Below are positions 1-6,642 of a DNA stretch of 16,417 bases, one piece after another (the first letter of the stretch is position 1; every line of letters begins with the position of its first letter). The position numbers and the translations under genes were made by a program. The notes beneath the pieces are model-generated. The model had not been told where the DNA came from and ran no database searches. It saw only the letters and a list, made by a program, of their open reading frames with translations. This stretch comes from an uncultured Oscillospiraceae bacterium (lineage in GTDB: Bacteria > Bacillota > Clostridia > Oscillospirales > Oscillospiraceae), in NCBI GenBank assembly GCA_910577415.1, contig CAJTLK010000042.1, positions 1 to 16,417 on the forward strand, given 5' to 3'.

Positions 1-2
1 TG

Positions 3-713
3 GGTCATGGACTTACCACAAAGGGATCGGAGGAGTACGGCTATTTCACCGGGTGGTGGGACCTGGTCCACGATGTGAGGAGCGTGCAGCTCAAAGTGAA
101 GGAGAGCTACCCCGAGCTGCCCTGGTTTTTGCTCGGCCATTCCATGGGTTCCTTTGTGGCGCGGACGGTCCTCATCGACTACCCCGGAGAGGTGGACGGT
201 TGTATCCTTTCGGGGACGGGGCAGGAGAGCGCTCTTACCGTGGCGGCAGGGAAGCTCCTCACCGGCCTGGGCGATCCCCATAAGGTCAACAAGCTTTTTT
301 ATGACCTTTCCATCGGCGCCTACAACAGAAAGTTTGCCCCTGCCCGCACCGGCGCCGACTGGATATGCCGGGACGAGAAGGTGGTGGACGCTTACCTTGC
401 CGACCCGCTGTGCAATTTCCCCACCAAGGCGGGAATGAACCACGCCATGATGAGTGGGCTACAGTACGTGGCGCGGAAGAAAAACCTGACCAAGATGGAT
501 AAAGACACCCCCGTCTACTTTTTTGCCGGAGACGCCGACCCGGTGGGGGCCATGGGCAAAGGCGTCCAAAAGGTGGCCGGATGGTTCAGGGAGGTCGGCG
601 TAAAGGATGTGACGGTGAAGCTCTATCCCGGTGGACGTCACGAGATGCTCAACGAGACCAACAGAGAAGAGGTTTTTCGGGATACCCTGGCATGGCTGGA
701 AAGCCATATATAA
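3..713 (+). CDS. alpha/beta hydrolase (monoacylglycerol lipase/lysophospholipase-like), 5' end cut off
   Basis: The reading frame is open from the window edge, so the start codon and about the first third of the protein are missing; the visible part is about 236 residues. It begins with GHGLTTKGSEEYGYF, the stretch that in Hydrolase_4/serine aminopeptidase S33 proteins precedes the nucleophile elbow. The catalytic triad is readable: Ser in GHSMGS (codon 141-143), Asp in FFAGDADPVG (codon 537-539) and His in GGRHEMLNE (codon 639-641), in the order and spacing of the alpha/beta hydrolase fold. No signal peptide can be judged. Family members cleave ester bonds of lipids such as monoacylglycerols or lysophospholipids; the real substrate cannot be read from sequence. 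The GTG at 75 is internal and not the true start. The gene is followed by a strong terminator at 756-796. Confidence 0.9.
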   Translation, partial: GHGLTTKGSEEYGYFTGWWDLVHDVRSVQLKVKESYPELPWFLLGHSMGSFVARTVLIDYPGEVDGCILSGTGQESALTVAAGKLLTGLGDPHKVNKLFYDLSIGAYNRKFAPARTGADWICRDEKVVDAYLADPLCNFPTKAGMNHAMMSGLQYVARKKNLTKMDKDTPVYFFAGDADPVGAMGKGVQKVAGWFREVGVKDVTVKLYPGGRHEMLNETNREEVFRDTLAWLESHI

Positions 714-755
714 AATTTTGACGCGCAGTTAAGCCTTTGGTCAAAGCAAAACAAG

Positions 756-796
756 AAAAAGTTCCCCCACGACCATAGGCCGTGGGGGAACTTTTT
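756..796. terminator. bidirectional intrinsic terminator between the hydrolase gene and ireB
   Basis: A perfect 16-bp inverted repeat (756-771 with 781-796) surrounds a 9-nt loop. The stem core is GTTCCCCCACG/CGTGGGGGAAC and the outer part is five A residues pairing with five T residues. Both strands therefore show a GC-rich hairpin followed by a T run, so it can end transcription of the hydrolase gene (+) and of ireB (-), which converge here. Confidence 0.93.
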
Positions 797-813
797 CTTT
801 CGTGATCGGAGTC

Positions 814-1065
814 TCAATCAGACAGGTATTGCTTCACTAACTCCTGTAACAGCTCGTCCCGGTCCAGCTTACGAATAAGGGTGCGGGCATTGTTGTGATT
901 GGTGATATAAGTGGGGTCCTCTGAGAGAATGTACCCCACGATCTGGTTAATGGGATCATAGCCCTTCTGCTTAAGAGAGTCGTAGACCGAGGTGAGAATG
1001 GCCTTGATCTCCTGGTCCTTTTCGTAGCGGATGTTGAACTTCCTCGTGAATTCCATATCTTCCAT
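814..1065 (-). CDS. ireB: IreB family regulatory phosphoprotein (UPF0297/DUF965)
   Basis: An 83-residue protein with the hallmark block of the family: NIRYEKD near the N-terminus, then GYDPINQIVGYILSEDPTYI and HNNARTLIRKLDRDELLQEL to the C-terminus. Length is typical. In Enterococcus the homologue is phosphorylated on N-terminal threonines by the PASTA kinase IreK and restrains cephalosporin resistance; Thr7 here lies in the comparable region. It is small and cytosolic. The ATG at 1065 is preceded by GGGAGGTG at good spacing, and a clear sigma-A promoter lies 50-80 bp upstream. In many Firmicutes ireB sits with ruvX (yrrK) and yrzB near alaS. Here it stands alone between pheT and the terminator at 756-796, about 139 bp after pheT on the same strand, so some read-through from the phe operon is possible. 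Confidence 0.93.
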   Translation of the reverse strand: MEDMEFTRKFNIRYEKDQEIKAILTSVYDSLKQKGYDPINQIVGYILSEDPTYITNHNNARTLIRKLDRDELLQELVKQYLSD

Positions 1066-1115
1066 GGTGATACACCTCCCGGTGGGTATGCTGGACTACC
1101 ATAGCCCTTTATGGA

Positions 1116-1144
1116 ATTGTACCCGAAAATTACAAATCTGTAAA
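1116..1144 (-). promoter_or_regulatory. sigma-A promoter of ireB
   Basis: On the minus strand TTTACA (1139-1144) and TACAAT (1116-1121) are separated by exactly 17 nt. The predicted transcript starts near 1109, leaving a leader of about 44 nt with the GGGAGGTG ribosome binding site. No convincing terminator separates pheT from this promoter. Confidence 0.8.
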
Positions 1145-1204
1145 GAGCTTCAAGGGAAAATTTATGAAATTTTGTGGCTTTTTTTGCCAAGGTCTTACGC
1201 CGCG

Positions 1205-3934
1205 TTATCGTAGGACGGCGCCCAGTTCGTTTTTCAGGGTCTCCAAAATGCTCTTCACATCTTCATCGGCCTCCTCGGCGGTGAGGGAGCGGTCATCGGC
1301 GCGAAGAATCAAATTGAAGGCCACGGACTTTTTGCCCTCGTCTACTCCCTTGCCCCGGTAGATGTCGAAGAGGACTGCCTCCTTCAGCAAACCCTTTGCG
1401 CCCTTGCGGATGGCGGCCTGGAGAGCGCCTACCGTGACAGCTTCGTCGCACACCACGGCGATATCCCGGGTAAGGTTGGGGAACTTGGGCAGGGGGGTGT
1501 ACTCGGGATCGGCTCCCTTGACTGTCAGAAGAGCATCGAAGCTCAGCTCGGCGCAGTACAGCTCGCCGTCTACGCCGAAATTCTTCGCCACATTAGGGTG
1601 GATCTGACCCAGCACGCCCAGGCAGCGGTCCCCCGCCCAGACCCCGGCCACCCGGCCAGGATGGTAGGAGACGGCGTCGGAGTATTCAGAGTAAGCATCC
1701 ATATTGACATTGACGCTTTCAAAGCGGATGTTTTCTGCCCGGATGTCACGCAGAAGGGTCTCCACCACGCCCTTCAGATCGTAGAAGCTGTACTTATCGC
1801 CATAAGCGCCCAGGGTGAGCACCTTTTTCTCCGCCGCAAGGCCATCCTCGCCGCCCAGGCGGTAGATGCGGCCCAGCTCGTAGAGCCGGACGTCTTTGTT
1901 GCGGTAATTATAGTTCCTAGTCAGGATATCCAGCATGGAGGGCAGGGTGGTGGTGCGCATGATGGAGGTGTCCTCCCCCAAGGGGTTTAGGATCTTGAAG
2001 CTCTCCCGGCGCTTATCGCTGGCGTCCCAGCCCAGCTTGTCATACCAGGTGGGAGAGATGAAGGAGTAGGTGATGATCTCGTCAAAGCCACAGGCGCGGC
2101 AGGTCTGGCCCAGTGCGTTCTCCAGCCTTTGAACGGGGGAGTATCCGCCCTGGGTGGTCTGGCCCCGCATGAGGGTAATGGGGATATTATTGTAGCCGTG
2201 GAAGCGGGCCACCTCCTCGGCCAGGTCGGCCATCCGCTTCACATCCCCCCGCCAGGAGGGGACGGTGACCTGGTCAGCCTCCACGCCGAAGTCCAGCTTC
2301 TTCAGGATGGAGACCATCTCCTCTCTGGACACATCGGTGCCCAGCAGGGCGTTGATCTTCTCCGGCTCCAGCTTGAGGACGGTGGGCTGGGGGACGTGGT
2401 TGAGGATGTCGATGACCCCATCCACCACTTCTCCCGCCCCCAACAGCTCCACCAGCTCACAGGCCCGGTCCACGGCGGGAAGGGTGTTCATGGGGTCCAG
2501 GCCCTTTTCAAACTTGGCGCTGGCCTCGGTGCGCATACCAAGGGCCAGGGCGCCTTTGCGGATGCAGGTGCCGTCAAAGCAGGCCGACTCAAAGACTACG
2601 TCGGCGGTATCGGAGACGATCTCGGAGTTCAGACCGCCCATGATGCCGGCAAGGCCCACCGCCCGAGTCTCGTCGGCAATGACCAGGTGATTGGCGTTCA
2701 AGGTATGTTCCTTGCCGTCCAGAGTGGTGAGTTTTTCGCCTTCATCGGCTTGGCGGACAATGATCTTGCCGCCCTTCACGTAGCGGTAGTCAAAGGCGTG
2801 CATGGGCTGGCCGTACTCCAGCATCACGTAGTTGGTAATGTCCACAATGTTGTTGATGGGCCGCACTCCCATAGCCCGCAGGCGGCGGCGCATCCACTTG
2901 GGGGAGGGGGCGATCTTTACGTTGCGGACCATCCGGGCGGTATAGCGGGGGACCAGGTGACTGGCGGGGGTCTCTACGTCCAGCAGCTCGGTAAGCGTGC
3001 CGTTGGCCCCGCCCTTGACCACAGGAGAGTGGAGGGTAAGGGGAGAATCAAAGGTGGCGGCGGCCTCCCGGGCCAGGCCGATGATGGAAAGGCAGTCGGG
3101 GCGGTTGGGGGTGATCTCGAACTCCACCACCTGATCGTCCACGCCAATGACCGCCTTAATATCGTCGCCGGGCTTGCGATCCTCGTGGAGGACAAAGATA
3201 CCGCTGGGCCGGCAGTTGGGGAACTCACGCTGTTCGGCGTGGAGGTCGTCCAGGGTGCAAATGGCGCGGGTCTTGGTGTTAAAAGCTACCAGGTCCATGG
3301 AGTGGAGGTTGGGGCAGATGGTCTCCACCGTAGTGCCCACCGGTTCGCCGTTTTCCTTCCACATCAGTCCACAGCTCCAGAGGCCGTCTTCGGTAGGGGT
3401 GACGGCGCCAACTCCGGCGCACACCACCGGGCCGTAAACTTTGTCTCCCGGCTGGATGTCGGCAGAGATGGAGGGCTTGGCCGGGTCAATGGGGTGATAG
3501 TCCCCCAGAATAGCGGCGGGAACAATGGCGGCGTAGGGGAAATCCCGCTCGTCCAGCCCCAGCTCGGCGAGAGAGCAGAGCATCCCCTTGGACTTGACCC
3601 CACGGAGGTTGCCCCGAGTGATATGGACCCCACCAGGGAGCCAGGAGTTGTCCTTGGCCACCGGCACCAGGTCGCCGGGGTGGATATTCCATGCGCCGGT
3701 GACGATCTGCACCGGCTCGTCCTGACCCACGTCGAGCTGGCAGATCCACATATGGTCGGAGTCGGGGTGGCGCTCCATAGAGAGAATGCGGCCCACCACT
3801 ACGTTTTTGATCTCGGCGCCCAGGTCGGCGGTGGTCTCCACCTTGGACCCGGACAGGGTCATGGCCTCGGCAAATTCCTTTTCGGAGGCCGTTACCTTGA
3901 CAAATTCATTGAGCCATTCACGGCTTAGATTCAT
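1205..3934 (-). CDS. pheT: phenylalanyl-tRNA synthetase beta subunit with an insertion in the tRNA-binding region
   Basis: The beta subunit of the alpha2-beta2 enzyme that charges tRNA-Phe in the cytosol. The start is ATG 3934, eight nt after AAGGAG; the frame stays open 11 codons further upstream but has no better site. The protein is 909 residues, against about 800 usual. In order: N-terminal MNLSREWLNEFV, an OB-fold tRNA-binding domain (about 40-125, VVVGRILSMERHPDSDHMWICQLDVG), then EITPNRPDCLSIIGLARE (about 273-290), the B3/B4 editing region (RPINNIVDITNYVMLEYGQPMHAFD), the B5 domain, the catalytic-like core, and a C-terminal FDX-ACB anticodon-binding domain (about 812-909, PKFPNLTRDIAVVCDE). 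The extra length lies at residues about 131-243, between SLAELGLDE and SGIFVLHED. The gene follows pheS in the T-box operon. Confidence 0.97.
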   Translation of the reverse strand: MNLSREWLNEFVKVTASEKEFAEAMTLSGSKVETTADLGAEIKNVVVGRILSMERHPDSDHMWICQLDVGQDEPVQIVTGAWNIHPGDLVPVAKDNSWLPGGVHITRGNLRGVKSKGMLCSLAELGLDERDFPYAAIVPAAILGDYHPIDPAKPSISADIQPGDKVYGPVVCAGVGAVTPTEDGLWSCGLMWKENGEPVGTTVETICPNLHSMDLVAFNTKTRAICTLDDLHAEQREFPNCRPSGIFVLHEDRKPGDDIKAVIGVDDQVVEFEITPNRPDCLSIIGLAREAAATFDSPLTLHSPVVKGGANGTLTELLDVETPASHLVPRYTARMVRNVKIAPSPKWMRRRLRAMGVRPINNIVDITNYVMLEYGQPMHAFDYRYVKGGKIIVRQADEGEKLTTLDGKEHTLNANHLVIADETRAVGLAGIMGGLNSEIVSDTADVVFESACFDGTCIRKGALALGMRTEASAKFEKGLDPMNTLPAVDRACELVELLGAGEVVDGVIDILNHVPQPTVLKLEPEKINALLGTDVSREEMVSILKKLDFGVEADQVTVPSWRGDVKRMADLAEEVARFHGYNNIPITLMRGQTTQGGYSPVQRLENALGQTCRACGFDEIITYSFISPTWYDKLGWDASDKRRESFKILNPLGEDTSIMRTTTLPSMLDILTRNYNYRNKDVRLYELGRIYRLGGEDGLAAEKKVLTLGAYGDKYSFYDLKGVVETLLRDIRAENIRFESVNVNMDAYSEYSDAVSYHPGRVAGVWAGDRCLGVLGQIHPNVAKNFGVDGELYCAELSFDALLTVKGADPEYTPLPKFPNLTRDIAVVCDEAVTVGALQAAIRKGAKGLLKEAVLFDIYRGKGVDEGKKSVAFNLILRADDRSLTAEEADEDVKSILETLKNELGAVLR

Positions 3935-3953
3935 AGTAAAAACTCCTTCTGTT

Positions 3954-4013
3954 TGTAGTCCGCACAAAAATGCGGCGTCTTGGCGGGACGGGCGGATAAT
4001 ATCCGCCCCTACA
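3954..4013. repeat. 60-bp palindromic element in the pheS-pheT gap
   Basis: The gap between pheS and pheT holds a compact element bounded by TGTAG (3954-3958) and its complement CTACA (4009-4013). Inside are two hairpins: CCGCA-CAAAAA-TGCGG (3960-3975) and the near-perfect palindrome GGGCGGATAATATCCGCCC (3990-4008, 9-bp arms). It has no gene and begins only 2 bp after the pheS stop. The layout looks like a dispersed intergenic repeat unit of the REP/MITE-like kind; only one copy is in this window, so the repeat status is an inference. As RNA it would fold strongly inside the pheST message. Confidence 0.55.
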
Positions 4014-4015
4014 CA

Positions 4016-5041
4016 TTAGAATTGCTCCAGGAATCGGACGTCGTTTTCAAAGATGAGCCGCAGGTCGGCGATCTTGAACCGTCGCATAGCCATCCGCTCC
4101 AAGCCCATGCCAAAGGCCCAGCCGGAGTACTCCTCCGGGTCGATGCCCGCCATCTCCAGCACCCGGGGATGGATCATCCCGGCGCCCAGCACCTCGATCC
4201 AGCCCTCGCCCTTGCAGGTGGGGCAGCCCGCGCCGCCGCACTTGTGGCACTGTACGTCCATTTCCAGGGAAGGCTCGGTGAAGGGGAAGTGGTGGGGACG
4301 GAAGCGGGTAACGGTGCCTTTTCCATAAAGCTGTTCCATCACCAGGTTCAGCGTGCCCTTCAGATCGGCCATGGTGACGCCCTTGTCGATGACCATGCCC
4401 TCCACCTGGTGGAACATGGGGGAGTGGGTGGCGTCCACCTCGTCCTTGCGGAAGACCCTGCCCGGGGCGATGATGCGGATGGGCAGCTCCATGGTGTCCA
4501 TGGCCCGCACCTGCATGGGGGAGGTCTGGGACCGGAGCATCACCCGGCTATCCTCGTCAAAATAGAAGGTGTCCGACCAGTCCCGGGAGGGGTGGCCCTC
4601 CTCGGCGTTGAGCCGGTCAAAGTTCAGCTCGGCCAGCTCGATCTCCGGGCCGTCCAGCACGGTAAAGCCCATGCCGATAAAAATTTCTTTGATCTCGTCC
4701 AGAGCCACATACATAGGGTGCTTGTGGCCCATCTTGGGGGCGTTGCCGGGAACGGTGACGTCCACCGCCTCCAGCTTGAGCCTGGCGTCCAGGGCGGCGT
4801 TGGCCAGCTTTTCCCCCTGGGTCTCCAGCGCAGATTCCAGACTGGCCTTTACCTCGTTGACCAGCTGGCCCATCTTGGGCCGCTCCTCGGCAGACAGGGC
4901 GCCCATCTGCTTCAAAACGGCAGTCAGCTCACCCTTTTTGCCCAGGTATTTGACCCGCAGCTCGTCCAGGGCGGCGGAGTCCCTGGCGCTTTCCAGCGCG
5001 GAGAGGGCTTCGGCCTTGATTTTCGCGATCTGTTCCTTCAT
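4016..5041 (-). CDS. pheS: phenylalanyl-tRNA synthetase alpha subunit
   Basis: The catalytic subunit, 341 residues, a normal length. An N-terminal coiled-coil arm (about 1-85) binds tRNA-Phe. The class II aminoacyl-tRNA synthetase core follows: GPEIELAELNFDRLN (131-145), motif 2 with GRVFRKDEVDATHSPMFHQ (194-212), and motif 3 GMGLERMAMRRFKI (311-324). Four cysteines in CHKCGGAGCPTCKG (265, 268, 273, 276) form a small CxxC-x4-CxxC knuckle, a form I recall from other bacterial PheS proteins, probably zinc-binding or a relic of it. ATG 5041 has AAAGGAG upstream, overlapping the end of the preceding YbjQ-family gene, which stops 5 bp before. pheT starts 81 bp after the pheS stop. Confidence 0.98.
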   Translation of the reverse strand: MKEQIAKIKAEALSALESARDSAALDELRVKYLGKKGELTAVLKQMGALSAEERPKMGQLVNEVKASLESALETQGEKLANAALDARLKLEAVDVTVPGNAPKMGHKHPMYVALDEIKEIFIGMGFTVLDGPEIELAELNFDRLNAEEGHPSRDWSDTFYFDEDSRVMLRSQTSPMQVRAMDTMELPIRIIAPGRVFRKDEVDATHSPMFHQVEGMVIDKGVTMADLKGTLNLVMEQLYGKGTVTRFRPHHFPFTEPSLEMDVQCHKCGGAGCPTCKGEGWIEVLGAGMIHPRVLEMAGIDPEEYSGWAFGMGLERMAMRRFKIADLRLIFENDVRFLEQF

Positions 5042-5046
5042 ATCCT

Positions 5047-5373
5047 TTACTCCTTTTCAGAGGATTCTACCACAACAGCGGTGCCGCTGGCGATGACCAT
5101 CAGCATTTGCGCGTGGGATTCATAATCAATGTCGACCCCGACAATGGCGTTGGCCCCCATATCCTCCGCCCGCTTTTTCATTTCATTGACGGCGTCCTGG
5201 CGGGCGGCGCTCAGCGCTTCTTCATACTCGGCGGAGCGGCCACCAAAAAGATTGGTAAAGCCGGCGGCAAAGTCCCGGCCAATGTCCGTACCTACGATGA
5301 CCTCTCCATACACGACGTTGAGGTAACAGACGATCCGCATCCCCTCCAGATTTGGGGTGGTGGTGACGATCAT
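5047..5373 (-). CDS. YbjQ/UPF0145 (DUF74) family putative heavy-metal-binding protein
   Basis: A 108-residue cytosolic protein matching the YbjQ family (also called heavy metal-binding domain): TTTPNLEGMRIVCYLNVVYGEVIVGTDIGRDF at the start, an Arg/Glu-rich helix (about 48-72), then MGANAIVGVDIDYES and a C-terminal beta strand with ASGTAVVV. Length is typical. The family forms pentameric rings in structures; its metal role is not well established. ATG 5371-5373 follows GGAG by about 9 nt. It is the first gene after the Phe T-box terminator and ends 5 bp before pheS, so it should be co-induced with pheST. It is not a usual phe operon member and its benefit there is unclear. Confidence 0.9.
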   Translation of the reverse strand: MIVTTTPNLEGMRIVCYLNVVYGEVIVGTDIGRDFAAGFTNLFGGRSAEYEEALSAARQDAVNEMKKRAEDMGANAIVGVDIDYESHAQMLMVIASGTAVVVESSEKE

Positions 5374-5394
5374 GCAAAGCGCTCCTTTCTAATC

Positions 5395-5630
5395 CAAATA
5401 AAAAAGGCCCTCCGTCCCATAACCGGGACGAAAGGCCAACCTTCCGCGGTACCACCCGCATTCGCACCCAAGGGTGCGCGCTCATGCCCCGCTATCGGGA
5501 GGCAGCCGTCCCGTTCTCACGGGCCGCTCCGGGGCGAACCAAGCGCGTCGTCCGGGGTCTTTTTCAGCCGGTGAAGACCCTCTCTGCGCAGACGGTGGGA
5601 CGCTATTTTCCCCATCCTTGCGTTTATACA
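5395..5630 (-). promoter_or_regulatory. T-box riboswitch leader specific for tRNA-Phe
   Basis: About 235 nt of leader precede the YbjQ-pheS-pheT operon. The T-box core GGGTGGTACCGCGG is at 5444-5457 on the minus strand. Its bulge UGGU pairs with the ACCA end expected of uncharged tRNA-Phe (discriminator A). Stem I can be drawn with GGGG...CCCC and GCGTC...GACGC flanking the specifier loop; the codon at its 3' side, followed by a purine, is TTC (5536-5538), a Phe codon. A stem III hairpin (CGCACCC/GGGTGCG) precedes the core. A competing terminator follows at 5406-5437. Uncharged tRNA-Phe should stabilise the antiterminator and permit read-through. Confidence 0.93.
5400..5437 (-). terminator. 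T-box regulated terminator of the phe operon
   Basis: On the minus strand GGCCTTTCGTCCC pairs with GGGACGGAGGGCC (13 bp including two G-U pairs, loop GGTTAT) and is followed by TTTTTTATT. The 5' arm lies just after the T-box core, so the antiterminator and this hairpin exclude each other in the usual way. Confidence 0.9.
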
Positions 5631-5636
5631 AAAGTT

Positions 5637-5665
5637 TTTATACCACAGTTGCCCGAAAAAAGCAA
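5637..5665 (-). promoter_or_regulatory. promoter of the T-box/YbjQ-pheS-pheT operon
   Basis: Minus strand: TTGCTT (5660-5665), 17 nt, TATAAA (5637-5642), with TGG just before the -10 giving an extended -10. Transcription would start near 5630, a few bases before stem I of the T-box. It sits back to back with the nnrD promoter, their -35 boxes only 8 bp apart. Confidence 0.75.
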
Positions 5666-5673
5666 GCCTCACA

Positions 5674-5703
5674 TTGACGCCGGGCGCAAAAAAGTCCTAT
5701 AAT
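5674..5703 (+). promoter_or_regulatory. sigma-A promoter of the nnrD-gerS-like operon
   Basis: TTGACG (5674-5679), 18-nt spacer, perfect TATAAT (5698-5703). The TTG of this -35 box could be mistaken for a start codon because the nnrD frame is open back to it; the promoter explains it better. Predicted leader is about 24 nt with AGGAGG before the GTG at 5734. Confidence 0.85.
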
Positions 5704-5733
5704 GAAGAAAAAACAGACAGAGGAGGGTATGTT

Positions 5734-6630
5734 GTGCGCGAAATAGCGGCAAAGGTCTGGGAGGTAACGCCCGAGGATATATTCTTGCCTCGCCGGGACA
5801 GAAACGCCCACAAGGGCGACTTTGGCCGGGTGTGTATCCTGGGTGGCAGCGTAGGCTATTCCGGCGCGCCCATTCTGGCGGCCCAGGCCGCCGTCCGCGC
5901 CGGGGCGGGGCTGGTGACTGTGCTGGTGCCTGAGCCGGTGTGGCCTGTGGCCGCCACGAGGCTCAGCAGCGCTATGCCTTTTCCGCTCCCTACCATTCCG
6001 TGGGGCAGCATTGGTCCCGGACGGGGGAGCTTTTCACGAAAGGCCCTGGGCGGGGCGAAGGAGCATATGGCTCAGGCCGACGCCGTCCTCATAGGTCCCG
6101 GCCTGAGCCGGGCAAAGGACGCTGCCTGGGTCTCCCGGAAGCTGACGGAGGAGCTGACCTGCCCCCTGGTGTTGGACGCCGACGGCATAAATGCCCTGGA
6201 AGGGCATATAGATGTGTTGGACAGCCGTAGGGACCGTCTCACCGTTCTCACGCCCCACGACGGAGAATTCTCCCGGCTTGCGGGGGAACTGCCGGGGGAG
6301 GACAGGGCGGAGGCAGCACGGGGCTTTGCGGCGGCACATGGATGTGTGTTGGTGCTCAAGGGCCACCGCACCGTCACCGCCTTCCCGGACGGGGAGGTCT
6401 TTGTCAATACCACAGGCAATCCCGGCATGGCCAAGGGCGGCTCCGGCGACGTGCTGGCGGGGATGATCCTATCCCTGCTGAGCCAGGGCGTAGAGGCCAA
6501 GCCCGCCGCACCTTGGGCGGTGTGCCTTCACGGTCAGGCGGGGGACCTGGCGGCGGAGGAGCTGGGGGAGTATGGGGTGACCCCGGCGGACCTGATAGCG
6601 AAAATACCCCAGACGCTGAAAAAATTTTAA
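5734..6630 (+). CDS. nnrD: ADP/ATP-dependent NAD(P)H-hydrate dehydratase
   Basis: Repairs damaged nicotinamide cofactors by dehydrating (S)-NAD(P)H hydrate at the cost of ADP or ATP, in the cytosol. The protein is 298 residues from GTG 5734 (AGGAGG 7 nt upstream). It is the C-terminal YjeF/CARKD domain only: HKGDFGRVCILGGSVGYSGA (26-45), VLIGPGL (118-124), LVLDADGINAL (145-155), LTPHDGEFSRL (172-182), VLKGHRTV (207-214) and the nucleotide/catalytic loop GNPGMAKGGSGDVLAGM (228-244) with the usual Asp. The N-terminal epimerase domain (NnrE) found in bifunctional clostridial versions is absent, and no separate nnrE or acpS is in the window. The next gene starts 12 nt after its stop, suggesting one transcript. 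Confidence 0.95.
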   Translation: MREIAAKVWEVTPEDIFLPRRDRNAHKGDFGRVCILGGSVGYSGAPILAAQAAVRAGAGLVTVLVPEPVWPVAATRLSSAMPFPLPTIPWGSIGPGRGSFSRKALGGAKEHMAQADAVLIGPGLSRAKDAAWVSRKLTEELTCPLVLDADGINALEGHIDVLDSRRDRLTVLTPHDGEFSRLAGELPGEDRAEAARGFAAAHGCVLVLKGHRTVTAFPDGEVFVNTTGNPGMAKGGSGDVLAGMILSLLSQGVEAKPAAPWAVCLHGQAGDLAAEELGEYGVTPADLIAKIPQTLKKF

Positions 6631-6642
6631 GGAGGGGCCGAT

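Noticed and set aside
1170..1195. Possible terminator after pheT (TGGCAAAAAAAGCCA on the minus strand)
   Set aside because: The stem is only 4 bp and is followed by CAAAATTT instead of a T run.
2129..3928. 599-codon open frame on the plus strand opposite pheT, and similar long frames opposite pheS (3980-5125) and opposite the GNAT/zinc-ribbon genes (14049-15218)
   Set aside because: They mirror clear genes on the other strand, have low-complexity His/Gly/Val-rich translations, no ribosome binding sites and no recognisable domain. Long antisense frames are expected in GC-rich coding DNA.
5674..5733. Longer NnrD starting at TTG 5674
   Set aside because: That TTG is the -35 box of a consensus promoter whose TATAAT lies further downstream, and the GTG at 5734 has AGGAGG at ideal spacing.
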